The notes under the pieces are model-generated. The model was not told the DNA's origin. It was given only the letters and a program-made list of their open reading frames with translations, and searched no databases. Shown piece by piece: positions 55,219 through 63,273 of a stretch of 64,000 nucleotides of DNA. Made by a program: the position numbers and the translations under genes. The stretch lies in contig NZ_BOOP01000013.1 of the NCBI RefSeq assembly GCF_016863295.1, forward strand, positions 62,001 to 126,000, read 5' to 3'. Each line of letters begins with the position of its first letter. The stretch's first letter is position 1. Source of the stretch: Planotetraspora phitsanulokensis. GTDB taxonomy: Bacteria; Actinomycetota; Actinomycetes; Streptosporangiales; Streptosporangiaceae.

Positions 55219-56841
55219 ATGCCTGATTTGAACTCCCCAGCCGGCCGGACGACGTCGTTGACTGGGGCACGTGCGCTTGTCGCGGCCCTCCGCTCACACG
55301 GAGTGGACACCGTCTTCGGCATTCCCGGAACGCATAATCTGGCCATTTACCAGGAACTCGACCTCGCCGGCATCAGATGTGTCACCCCCCGGCACGAGCA
55401 GGGCGCCGGCTACGCCGCCGACGGCTACGCGCGGGTCACCGGCCGTCCCGGCGTGATCGTGACCACCACCGGTCCCGCGGCGGTCAACGCGGCCGCCGCA
55501 CTCGGCCAGGCGTACTCCGACTCCTCACCGCTCCTGCTCATCTCGCCGGGTGTGCCCACGGACCATCCGCGCCAGGGCAGGGGATACCTCCACGAGAGCA
55601 AGGACCAGTCAGGCGCGATCGACTCTCTCTGCGCGTGGAGCCACCGCGTGACCTCCGTCCGGGAGATCCCCGCGGGCGTCGCGCGCGCGTTCGGCCAGTT
55701 CGCCGAAGGACGGCCCCGTCCGGTGCACATCGAGATCCCCGCCGACCTGCTCGACCGGGAGGACGAGGCCAAGCTCGCCCCGCCGTACCGGCTGATGCCG
55801 CGCACTCCCGACCCCGACGCGCTCGACGAGGCGGCGCGGCTCCTCCGTACGGCGAGGCGTCCCGGGCTGGTGCTCGGCGGCGGCGCGCAGCGGCCGGGAG
55901 CGCGGGACCAGCCGGTCGGCCGGCTGGCCATGCGGATCGCGGAGCGCGTCGGCGCCCGGGTGGTGACCACGGTCAACGGCAAGGGCGTGGTCCCGGAGAG
56001 CCATCCCCTGGCCCTGGGCGCCACGTTGCACCTGGCCGGCGTCCGGCGATGGCTGGCCTCCTGCGACGTCGTGCTGGCTGTCGGCACCGAGCTCGGGCCG
56101 GCCGACCTCTGGCAGGACGACTTCGTGTTACCCGGGACTCTGATCAGGGTCGACGTGGATCCCGGGCAGATGTACGGCGACCACGTCGCCGACGTGGCGG
56201 TCGTGTCCGACGCCGGCCTCGCGATGGAGGGGCTGCACGCCAGGATCGAGCAGGCCGGAGCCGTGCCGAGGCCGCGGCAGGAGCCCTGGCGGGAGCACCT
56301 CGCCGAGATGGACGAGCTCACCGCCAGGTGGGCGGGTCACATCACCGCACTGCGCCGAGCACTGCCGCAGGACACGATCCTGGTCGGCGACAACTCGATG
56401 ATGGTCTACCACGGGGCGCTCGTCGCCCTGCCGATGGATCCGCCCGGCCGGTTCCTGTTCCCCACGGGGTACGGCACGCTGGGCTTCGCGCTGCCGGCCG
56501 GGATCGGGGCCAAGATCGGCATGCCTGACCGGCCCGTCGTCGTGCTGGCGGGGGACGGCGCCGTCCAGTTCAGCGTGCAGGAGCTGGCCACAGCGGTGGA
56601 GTTGCGGCTGAGCCTGCCCATCGTGGTCTCGGCCAACGGCGGGTTCGGCGAGATCCGCGACGAGATGAAGAACCGCGGCATGACGCCGGTCGCGGTCGAC
56701 CTGCACGCGCCCGACTTCGTCGCGCTGGCCGTCGCGTACGGCGCGCGCGGGCGGGCGGTGGGTTCTCCGGACGATCTGCGGGAGGCGCTCACCGAGGCGC
56801 TGGGCGCTCCCGTGCCGACGGTCATCGTGATCAGCGAGTGA
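55219..56841 (+). CDS. ThDP-dependent decarboxylase, AruI/acetolactate-synthase type
   Basis: A 540-aa protein with the three-domain ThDP layout. The N-terminal domain has GVDTVFGIPGTHNLAIY and the catalytic Glu in RHEQGAGYAADGYA. The middle Rossmann-like domain covers about 195-320. The C-terminal ThDP motif is AGDGAVQFSVQELAT...VVSANGGFGEIRDEM. GFGEIRDEM and the overall pattern resemble 5-guanidino-2-oxopentanoate decarboxylase (AruI) of the arginine transaminase route more than true acetolactate synthase. The substrate is probably a 2-oxoacid. Its stop is 3 nt from the convergent kinase gene. Confidence 0.88.
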   Translation: MPDLNSPAGRTTSLTGARALVAALRSHGVDTVFGIPGTHNLAIYQELDLAGIRCVTPRHEQGAGYAADGYARVTGRPGVIVTTTGPAAVNAAAALGQAYSDSSPLLLISPGVPTDHPRQGRGYLHESKDQSGAIDSLCAWSHRVTSVREIPAGVARAFGQFAEGRPRPVHIEIPADLLDREDEAKLAPPYRLMPRTPDPDALDEAARLLRTARRPGLVLGGGAQRPGARDQPVGRLAMRIAERVGARVVTTVNGKGVVPESHPLALGATLHLAGVRRWLASCDVVLAVGTELGPADLWQDDFVLPGTLIRVDVDPGQMYGDHVADVAVVSDAGLAMEGLHARIEQAGAVPRPRQEPWREHLAEMDELTARWAGHITALRRALPQDTILVGDNSMMVYHGALVALPMDPPGRFLFPTGYGTLGFALPAGIGAKIGMPDRPVVVLAGDGAVQFSVQELATAVELRLSLPIVVSANGGFGEIRDEMKNRGMTPVAVDLHAPDFVALAVAYGARGRAVGSPDDLREALTEALGAPVPTVIVISE

Positions 56842-56844
56842 GGG

Positions 56845-58194
56845 TCAGGCGCTCGCGGCCATGGGCAGCCGCAACACGAACCGGGCGCCGACCGAGCTGT
56901 CCTCGATCGTCAGCGTCCCCCGGTGGCTCTCCGCGATCTGGCGGGCTATCGAGAGCCCGAGCCCGGTGCCGCCGGCGTCCTTGCTGCGAGCCGCGTCGAG
57001 CCGGGTGAAACGCTCGAAGACCACCTCCCGCTGGTCGGCCGGGATGCCCGTGCCGTCGTCGACGACCTCCAGGGCCCCCCACTCCCGGTCGAGCCGCACC
57101 CGCACCGTGATCAGCGACGTCGCGTGGCGCTCGGCGTTGTCCAGCAGGTTGTTGAGCAGGCGCGCGAGGCGGAGCCGGTCGCCGATGATGACCACGCCCG
57201 GCTCCAGCTCCCTGTCCACGTCGACCTTGCGCTGGCGGCGGTTGAGTTCGCGCGCGGCCAGGTCGGCGAGATCGACGTGCTCCAGTTTGGGGGCCGCTCC
57301 GGCGTCCAGCCTGGCGATCTGGAGCAGGTCGGTGACGAGGGCCTGCAGCCGGTCCAGGCTGTCGAGCAGGGCTTCACCGGTGACAAGCCAGTCGGTGGCC
57401 TCCGGGTGGAGCAGTGCCTCCTCGATCTCGGTGCGCATCGCGGTCAGCGGGCTGCGCAGGTCGTGGGACGCGTCCGAGGCGAACCGCCGCTGCTGTTCGA
57501 CGGCGAGTTCCGCCCGGTCGAGTGTCTGGTTGGCGGTTTCCGCGAGCCGTCTGATCTCGTCGCGGTACTTCGGTACGGGCACGCGTTGGCCCAGGTCGGT
57601 GGTGGTGATCACGGCGAGCTTGTCCGCGATCGCCTCGACGGGGGACAGCGCCTTGCCCACGGTCTGGTACGTTCCAAAGGCCGTCAGCCCGATCAGCAGC
57701 AGGGAACTGCCGATGAGGGCCATCAGGAGCTCGCGGCTGACGTACCAGGGCACCTCGGGACCGGCGGCGTAGGCCAGCCACTGCCCGTCGGACTGCGGAA
57801 CGCGCAGGGCGACGACGATCACGCACTGGTCCGGGTACGCGGGCGAACGGCAGATGATCTTGCTCTCCTGCGCGCTGGACTCGCTGGGGCGAAAGGCCGC
57901 CATCCGGGGCCTGCCGGAGAGGTCGTAACTCGTGGACACGATCTGGCCCGTGGGATTCACGACCTGGACGGCGGAGACGTCCTCGTCGAGGATCACCGGG
58001 GGCAGCCGCTCGCGCTTGATGAGGTAGCTGACCCGGACGGCGGTCGAGACGACCTCTTCGGTCTTGTACTTCTCAGCGGTGCCACGGACCGAGATCAGGA
58101 CGAATGCCCCGGCGGCAGCGCAGACCAGCAGCATGACGGCGCTCGCGATCACCGCCAGGCGCGTCCTAACCGACCATCCGTGCCACAAGTCCAC
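56845..58194 (-). CDS. Membrane sensor histidine kinase (orphan)
   Basis: The protein is 449 aa from GTG 58194, with a GGGGGG ribosome site; longer in-frame starts lack one. Transmembrane helices lie at about 11-34 and 160-182, enclosing an extracellular sensor with two Cys (ICRSPAYPDQC). HAMP is followed by the H box SDASHDLRSPLTAM (His about 240), N box LLNNLLDNAERHA, G1 VVDDGTGIP, F box FERFTRL and G2 GGTGLGLSI. All catalytic boxes are intact. No response regulator gene is adjacent, so its partner is elsewhere. It follows the NSAR operon on the same strand after 99 nt. Confidence 0.94.
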   Translation of the reverse strand: MDLWHGWSVRTRLAVIASAVMLLVCAAAGAFVLISVRGTAEKYKTEEVVSTAVRVSYLIKRERLPPVILDEDVSAVQVVNPTGQIVSTSYDLSGRPRMAAFRPSESSAQESKIICRSPAYPDQCVIVVALRVPQSDGQWLAYAAGPEVPWYVSRELLMALIGSSLLLIGLTAFGTYQTVGKALSPVEAIADKLAVITTTDLGQRVPVPKYRDEIRRLAETANQTLDRAELAVEQQRRFASDASHDLRSPLTAMRTEIEEALLHPEATDWLVTGEALLDSLDRLQALVTDLLQIARLDAGAAPKLEHVDLADLAARELNRRQRKVDVDRELEPGVVIIGDRLRLARLLNNLLDNAERHATSLITVRVRLDREWGALEVVDDGTGIPADQREVVFERFTRLDAARSKDAGGTGLGLSIARQIAESHRGTLTIEDSSVGARFVLRLPMAASA

Positions 58195-58293
58195 CAGATC
58201 CCCCCCGGTGATCAGATGACCACACTTGGTCGACCTGTCGCCAATTAAGGGAGATTCGACACTAAAAGCGGGCAAACCACCACAAGAATATCG

Positions 58294-59397
58294 CTAGCCA
58301 GCGAGCCACTCCACGGAGGTCGTCACCTCGTCGAGGACGGCCGGATCGGGGTCCACCCCGATCCCCGGACCAGTAGGCACGTCGAGGTGCCCGTCGCGCA
58401 GCTCGAACGGCGGGGTGACGTCTCTCGCGAAATATCTGCGCGACGCCGAGGTGTCACCCGGCAGCGTGAACCCCGGAAGCGCGGCGAGGGCGACGTTGGC
58501 GGCCCGGCCGATGCCGGTCTCCAGCATGCCGCCGCACCAGACGGCGACGCCGTTGGCCCGGCACAGGTCGTGGATCCGCCGGGCCTCCAGGTAACCGCCG
58601 ACCCGTCCCGGCTTGATGTTGATCACCGAGCAGGCCTTGAGCGAGATCGCCGCGGCGGCGTGGGCCGCCGACTCGATCGACTCGTCGAGGCACACCGGCG
58701 TCCGCAGCCGCCTGGCCAGCTCGGCGTGCTGCACCAGGTCGTCGTCGGCCAGCGGCTGCTCGATCAGCAGCAGGCCGAACGCGTCGAGCTTGGCGAGATG
58801 AGCAGCATCGGTCAGCGTGTAGGCGGCGTTGGCGTCCACCTGGAGCAGCACGTCCCCGAACCGCTCCCTGACGGCCCGGACCGGCTCCACGTCCCAGCCC
58901 GGCTCGATCTTGAGCTTGATCCGGACGTACCCCTCGGCGATGTAGCCGCCGACCGTGTCGAGCAGTTGCGGGATCGAATTCATGATCCCCACGGAGACGC
59001 CGCAGGGCACGGCGTCCTTCGACGCGCCGAGGAAACGCGCGAACGACTCCCCGGAGGCCCGCAGTTGGGCGTCGAGCACGGCCGTCTCCAGGGCCGCCTT
59101 CGCCATCCGGTGCCCCTTCAGGGGCTCGAGCGCCTGGCCCACGCCGTACGCGTCGACGTGGTGCAGCGCCGTGAGGGCCGGGACCATGAAGCGGCGCATC
59201 ACGTCGGCCGCCCCGTCCACGTACTCCGGCGAGTACAGCGGCTCGCCCATGGCGACGCACTCGGCCCAGCCCTCCGCCTCCGGTGTCACCACCCGGACCA
59301 GCAGCACGTCACGGGAGTGCTCGGTCCCGAACGACGTGCGGAACGGCGCGACCAGCGGCATCGAGATCCGCCGCAGCTCGACTCCTGTGATCTTCAT
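58294..59397 (-). CDS. Enolase-superfamily racemase (N-succinylamino acid racemase / MenC type)
   Basis: The protein has 367 aa from ATG 59397, overlapping the GNAT stop as ATGA. RIKLKIEPGWD supplies the KxK catalytic Lys, metal ligands are in VDANAAY, LIEQPL and LDESI, and the second Lys is in NIKPGRVGG. These match the o-succinylbenzoate synthase / N-acylamino acid racemase (MenC type 2) family. The surrounding GNAT and M20 genes point to the racemase role, converting N-succinyl-D- to N-succinyl-L-amino acids, rather than menaquinone synthesis. No other men genes are present. Confidence 0.92.
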   Translation of the reverse strand: MKITGVELRRISMPLVAPFRTSFGTEHSRDVLLVRVVTPEAEGWAECVAMGEPLYSPEYVDGAADVMRRFMVPALTALHHVDAYGVGQALEPLKGHRMAKAALETAVLDAQLRASGESFARFLGASKDAVPCGVSVGIMNSIPQLLDTVGGYIAEGYVRIKLKIEPGWDVEPVRAVRERFGDVLLQVDANAAYTLTDAAHLAKLDAFGLLLIEQPLADDDLVQHAELARRLRTPVCLDESIESAAHAAAAISLKACSVINIKPGRVGGYLEARRIHDLCRANGVAVWCGGMLETGIGRAANVALAALPGFTLPGDTSASRRYFARDVTPPFELRDGHLDVPTGPGIGVDPDPAVLDEVTTSVEWLAG

Positions 59398-60203
59398 GTG
59401 CGCTCCACCACGTAGCAGCCGTCGGCCAGTCCCGTCACCCGGGCGCCCTGCGCCATCATCCCGCCCAGCACCTCTCGTACGGCATGCCGCCACGCCTTGG
59501 CGAGCCCGGGATCGCGCTGGCGGAGAGTCTCGATGTCCTCGGGGAGGGCGACGAGCACGACCCGCGCGTCCGTCGGCCCGACCATCGGACGCCCCTCGTG
59601 CGACGCGACGCCGGCGACCGCGTCCGCCGGGACCTCCGGCCGGTACGGCCTGCCGTCGCAGGCCTCCACGACGTGCGGATCGGTGAGCCGCCAGACGGCG
59701 AGCAGCCGGTCGGACTCGTCGCCCGCGTTGACCGCGTCGGTCATGGATCCGTAGAACTCCGGCAGGTACTCGCCGGGACGGGCCCCGAGCTTCGCCAGGT
59801 TGAAATAGGCGTTGCGCCGTACCAGCGGGTCGTAGGTCCAGGTGATGAGGTCGATTCCCCGGTCGAGCGCCCAGGCTCGCTGGTGAAGCTTGAGGGCGAA
59901 CCCGGCGCCCCGCCTGACCGCGCCGGTGACATGGGAGTGCAGCACCTTGCCGACGGGGGCGGCGAAGAATCCGGCGGACGCCCCCACGAGCGCCGTTCCG
60001 TCGTAGGCGCCCGCGACGTAGTTCCCCGCGTGGGACAGCGCCCGCATCATCTCGACCGTGATGGGCGGATCGTTGGGATCGGGGTGCCAGATGTCGTCGA
60101 ACAGCCTGGCGACCTGTTCGAACGCGGGGATGTCATGCAGCTCGCAGAGCCGTACGCCGCTCCTGATCGCGGCGTCGGCTGCCTGCCGCGCGGGGGCGCT
60201 CAC
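59394..60203 (-). CDS. GNAT-family N-acyltransferase (proposed amino acid N-succinyltransferase)
   Basis: A 269-aa protein. A GNAT-like core covers about 15-170: RLCELHDIPAFEQVARLFDDIW, then VGASAGFFAAPVGKVLHSHVTGAVRRGAGFALKLHQRAWAL, which is the acyl-CoA-binding segment, and YDPLVRRNAYFNLAKLGA. This long form next to MenC-type racemases is known from the N-succinylation route of D-amino acids. Both ends overlap neighbours by 4 nt, so the three enzymes are made together. Donor and acceptor are inferred from context. Confidence 0.87.
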   Translation of the reverse strand: MSAPARQAADAAIRSGVRLCELHDIPAFEQVARLFDDIWHPDPNDPPITVEMMRALSHAGNYVAGAYDGTALVGASAGFFAAPVGKVLHSHVTGAVRRGAGFALKLHQRAWALDRGIDLITWTYDPLVRRNAYFNLAKLGARPGEYLPEFYGSMTDAVNAGDESDRLLAVWRLTDPHVVEACDGRPYRPEVPADAVAGVASHEGRPMVGPTDARVVLVALPEDIETLRQRDPGLAKAWRHAVREVLGGMMAQGARVTGLADGCYVVERT

Positions 60204-61318
60204 CGGGCACGCTCGCCCGAGAGCACATGGGAGGTCAGCGCCGCGACCAGGCGGGCCCGGACGGGCATCTCCGCGACGACGACGTGCTCTCCGGGCGCGT
60301 GGGCGCCCCCGCCCACGGCGCCGAGCCCGTCGAGCGTGGGACAGCCGACCCCCGCGGTGAAGTTGCCGTCGGAGCCGCCGCCCACCGAGACGCCGTCGAG
60401 GGATCCCATGCCGAGATCGTCGGCGATCCGCCCGGCGACCTCGAAGAGCCCCGCCGACGCGGACGCGTCGAGCGGCGGGCGGTTCGGGCCGCCGATCAGC
60501 TCGAGCCGGGTGCCCGGAGTCCGGGGCGTCAGGGCGCGCATCAGCTCGTCCACCCGGGCCTGAGCCCGGGCGTCGGGAACGCGGACGTCGATGGCGACCC
60601 TGCCGACCGCGGGAACCGTGTTCGAGCTGGTCCCCGCGGACATGAGCGTCGGCGTCACCGAGACCAGACCGGCGCGTGAGGACGACTCGACGACGTCGGC
60701 GATGCCGGCGATCGCGAGGACTTGGTGGGCCAGCTCGACTCCGGCGTTGGCGCCCAACTCGGGCTCCAGGCCCGCGTGGGCCGCCCGGCCGTGGACGACG
60801 AGCTCGTACCGGGAGACGCCCTTGCGCGCCGTCTTCAGCGCTCCGCCGTCGGCGCTGGCCTCCAGGACGAACGCCGCCTCGCAGGCCGCCGCGCTCTCCT
60901 CGATCAGCGGGCGGGACGTGGGGGAGCCGAGCTCCTCGTCGCCCACGATGAGGACGGCGACCCCGTCCGGCGAGGGGAGCGAGGCCAGAGCGTGGAAGAG
61001 CTGCACCAGGCCGGCCTTCATGTCGAAGACCCCCGGACCCCTGGCGATGCCGCCGGAGACCGACCAGGGGTGGTCGCGCAGCGAGCCGATCGGCCAGACC
61101 GTGTCGTGATGGCCGAGCAGCAGCACCCGAGGCGTGCCGAACGTCCAGCGCAGGTGGGTGACCCCGCCGATCACCGCCGTCTCGGGCTTCGCGTCGAGCA
61201 TCCGGGTCCCCATCGCGGCGACCACCCGGGCGCTCCGCGCGACCGCGTCGTGGTCGCTCGAGTACGACTCGCAGACGACGAGCTCTTCGAGGTCGGCCAG
61301 CATGCCGTCGAGGTTCAC
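60200..61318 (-). CDS. M20-family metallohydrolase (proposed desuccinylase)
   Basis: The protein has 372 aa from GTG 61318, overlapping the dipeptidase stop as GTGA. Zn ligands and catalytic residues are clear: GHHDTVWPIG (His, Asp), GPGVFDMKAG (bridging Asp), IVGDEELGS (catalytic Glu and ligand Glu), and GGGAHAPGEHV (His). The dimerisation domain is at about 175-290. It hydrolyses an amide bond of an N-acylamino acid or dipeptide. In the operon its likely job is to remove succinate from N-succinyl-L-amino acids. Confidence 0.92.
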   Translation of the reverse strand: MNLDGMLADLEELVVCESYSSDHDAVARSARVVAAMGTRMLDAKPETAVIGGVTHLRWTFGTPRVLLLGHHDTVWPIGSLRDHPWSVSGGIARGPGVFDMKAGLVQLFHALASLPSPDGVAVLIVGDEELGSPTSRPLIEESAAACEAAFVLEASADGGALKTARKGVSRYELVVHGRAAHAGLEPELGANAGVELAHQVLAIAGIADVVESSSRAGLVSVTPTLMSAGTSSNTVPAVGRVAIDVRVPDARAQARVDELMRALTPRTPGTRLELIGGPNRPPLDASASAGLFEVAGRIADDLGMGSLDGVSVGGGSDGNFTAGVGCPTLDGLGAVGGGAHAPGEHVVVAEMPVRARLVAALTSHVLSGERAR

Positions 61319-62364
61319 CGGCGGCCCTGCCCCAGCTCGGCGCGGAACAGGCGGACCACGTTGCCGCCGACGATCTTGAAGATCTCGTCGTCGGAGAAGC
61401 CGTGCTTCAGCAGGGCCTCGGTCACCAGCGGCAGGCCCCGGGGGCCTTCGAGGCCGGGGATGGCCGCCGTCGCGTCGATCTCGCTGTAGCTGAAGCCCTC
61501 GCAGCACGGCGGGGTGAGGTCGAGATGGACCTCTCGCATGAAGTCGGGTCCGAGGCCGACGTGGTCGATTCCCGTGACACCCGCGATGTGCTCGATGTGG
61601 TCGACCAGGTGGTCGACGGTCGCGGCGCGGGCGTCCATGGTCAGGAAGGCCGCAAGGAAGTTCACGCAGATCACGCCGCCGCCGGCCGCGATCGCCCGGA
61701 GCTGGTCGTCGGTCAGGTTGCGGTGATGGTCGCGCAGCGCGCGCGCCGAGGAGTGCGTGGCGATCACCGGCCGGGTCGCGAGCTCCAGGACGTGCGCGAC
61801 CCCGGAGGCGCCCAGGTGGGACACGTCGAAGATCATGCCGAGCCGTTCCATCTCCTGGAGGGCCTCGACGCCGTGGCTGGTCAGCTTCGACCCGGTGCCG
61901 TCCTGCCCGCTGCCGTCCGCGAGAGCCGTACGGCCCCAGTGGGCGATGGAGGCGACGCGGACGCCGAGCCGATGCATCGTCGAGACGAGCTCCACGCTCG
62001 CGTCGATGCCGGGCATGCTCTCCATGGCGAGCACCAGGGCGATCTTGCCGAGGGCGAGCGCCTGGTCGATCTCGGTGCCGTCGTGGCAGAGCCGTACCGC
62101 GTCGGGGTTCTCCTCGGCCAGCACGTGGGCGCATTCGATCATGCGGAGCGTCTGGCGCAGCGCTCCCTCCGGGCGGTACGCGTCGTCGATGAACACCGGG
62201 AGGACCTGGACGTCGACGCCGCCCTCGACCAACTGGGGCAACCACTGGTCGCGGAAGAAGGAGCCCCATTTCTTCGGCGGGCGTGCGGACACCGCCATCA
62301 GGAGATCGTTGTGCGTGTCTGCGACGACCGCGTCCCTGTGGATGTCCTGCTGGTCAACGGGCAC
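61315..62364 (-). CDS. Renal-dipeptidase-type (M19) metallopeptidase
   Basis: The protein has 349 aa from GTG 62364, with GGGAGG 8 nt upstream. VVADTHNDLL gives the HxD pair, LAMESMPGID the bridging Glu, FDVSHLGASG and VIATHSSARAL the His ligands, and HVGLGPDFM the Asp. M19 enzymes cut dipeptides and tolerate a D-residue at the C-terminal side. As first gene of the operon it could supply D-amino acids from peptidoglycan-type dipeptides to the GNAT-racemase-M20 enzymes. Confidence 0.93.
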   Translation of the reverse strand: MPVDQQDIHRDAVVADTHNDLLMAVSARPPKKWGSFFRDQWLPQLVEGGVDVQVLPVFIDDAYRPEGALRQTLRMIECAHVLAEENPDAVRLCHDGTEIDQALALGKIALVLAMESMPGIDASVELVSTMHRLGVRVASIAHWGRTALADGSGQDGTGSKLTSHGVEALQEMERLGMIFDVSHLGASGVAHVLELATRPVIATHSSARALRDHHRNLTDDQLRAIAAGGGVICVNFLAAFLTMDARAATVDHLVDHIEHIAGVTGIDHVGLGPDFMREVHLDLTPPCCEGFSYSEIDATAAIPGLEGPRGLPLVTEALLKHGFSDDEIFKIVGGNVVRLFRAELGQGRR

Positions 62365-62436
62365 GTCGGGTCCTCCCTTGCAGCCTGGTATCACATGGAC
62401 GTTACCTCGGTTTGCGGTTCTCGATAGTCTGCGCGG

Positions 62437-63273
62437 ATGTCAACCTGCTCTCTCGCCGAGGTCGTCGCCGAGCTCGAGGCGCGATACGACCCGGCCTGGG
62501 CCGAGTCCTGGGACGCGGTGGGGCTCGTCTGCGGCGATCCGGCGCTGCCCGTACGGAAGGTCCTCTTCGCGGTGGACCCGGTGGCGGTGGTGGTCGACGA
62601 GGCGCTGGAATGGGGCGCCGACCTGATCGTCACGCACCACCCCCTCTATCTCCGGGGCACCACGAGCGTCGCGGCGACCACGTTCAAGGGCCGCGTGGTC
62701 CACCGGCTGATCAGGAACGACGTCGCGCTCTACACCGCCCACACCAACGCCGACGTCGCCGACCCCGGCGTCTCGGACGCGCTCGCCCGGGCCGTCGGGC
62801 TGACCTCCGAGCTGCGGCCTCTGCAGCCGTCGGCGGACGACCCGCGCCGCGGGCTCGGCCGGATCGGCCGACTGCCTTCGCCCATGCCGCTCGGCCGGTT
62901 CGCCGAACTCGCCGCGGCCGGCCTTCCCCGTACGGCACTGCGTGTGGCGGGCGATCCGGAGCGTATGGTCGAGACCGTCGCCGTGAGCGGGGGAGCGGGG
63001 GACTCGCTGCTCGGGGCGGCCCGAGCCGCCGGAGTGGACGTGTTCCTGACCGCGGACCTGCGCCACCATCCGGCCAGCGAGCACATGGAGGCGGGCGACC
63101 GGCCCGCGCTCATCGACGCCTCCCACTGGGCCACGGAATGGCCGTGGCTCGCCGACGCCGCCGGACATCTGACGTCGGCGCTGGCGGCCAGGGGCATTAA
63201 TGTTGAGGCGCGTATCTCCCGCGTCGTCACGGATGTATGGACGACCACAGACCTGGATCGAGGATGGGGATGA
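62437..63273 (+). CDS. Nif3-like dinuclear metal centre protein
   Basis: A 278-aa protein of the NIF3/YbgI family: WDAVGLVCGDP, the metal ligands in VTHHPLYLRG and YTAHTNADVA, and late DLRHHPASEHMEAGDRPALIDASHWATEWP. The family forms hexameric toroids; related proteins have been linked to GTP cyclohydrolase-like fold enzymes, but the true reaction is unclear. Its TGA overlaps the next ATG (ATGA), the standard actinobacterial pairing with a zinc-ribbon coiled-coil protein. Confidence 0.95.
   Translation: MSTCSLAEVVAELEARYDPAWAESWDAVGLVCGDPALPVRKVLFAVDPVAVVVDEALEWGADLIVTHHPLYLRGTTSVAATTFKGRVVHRLIRNDVALYTAHTNADVADPGVSDALARAVGLTSELRPLQPSADDPRRGLGRIGRLPSPMPLGRFAELAAAGLPRTALRVAGDPERMVETVAVSGGAGDSLLGAARAAGVDVFLTADLRHHPASEHMEAGDRPALIDASHWATEWPWLADAAGHLTSALAARGINVEARISRVVTDVWTTTDLDRGWG

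Noticed and set aside
58294-59397. Assignment of the enolase-superfamily gene as menaquinone o-succinylbenzoate synthase
   Set aside because: No other menaquinone genes are present, and the coupled GNAT, M20 and dipeptidase genes fit the racemase role better.
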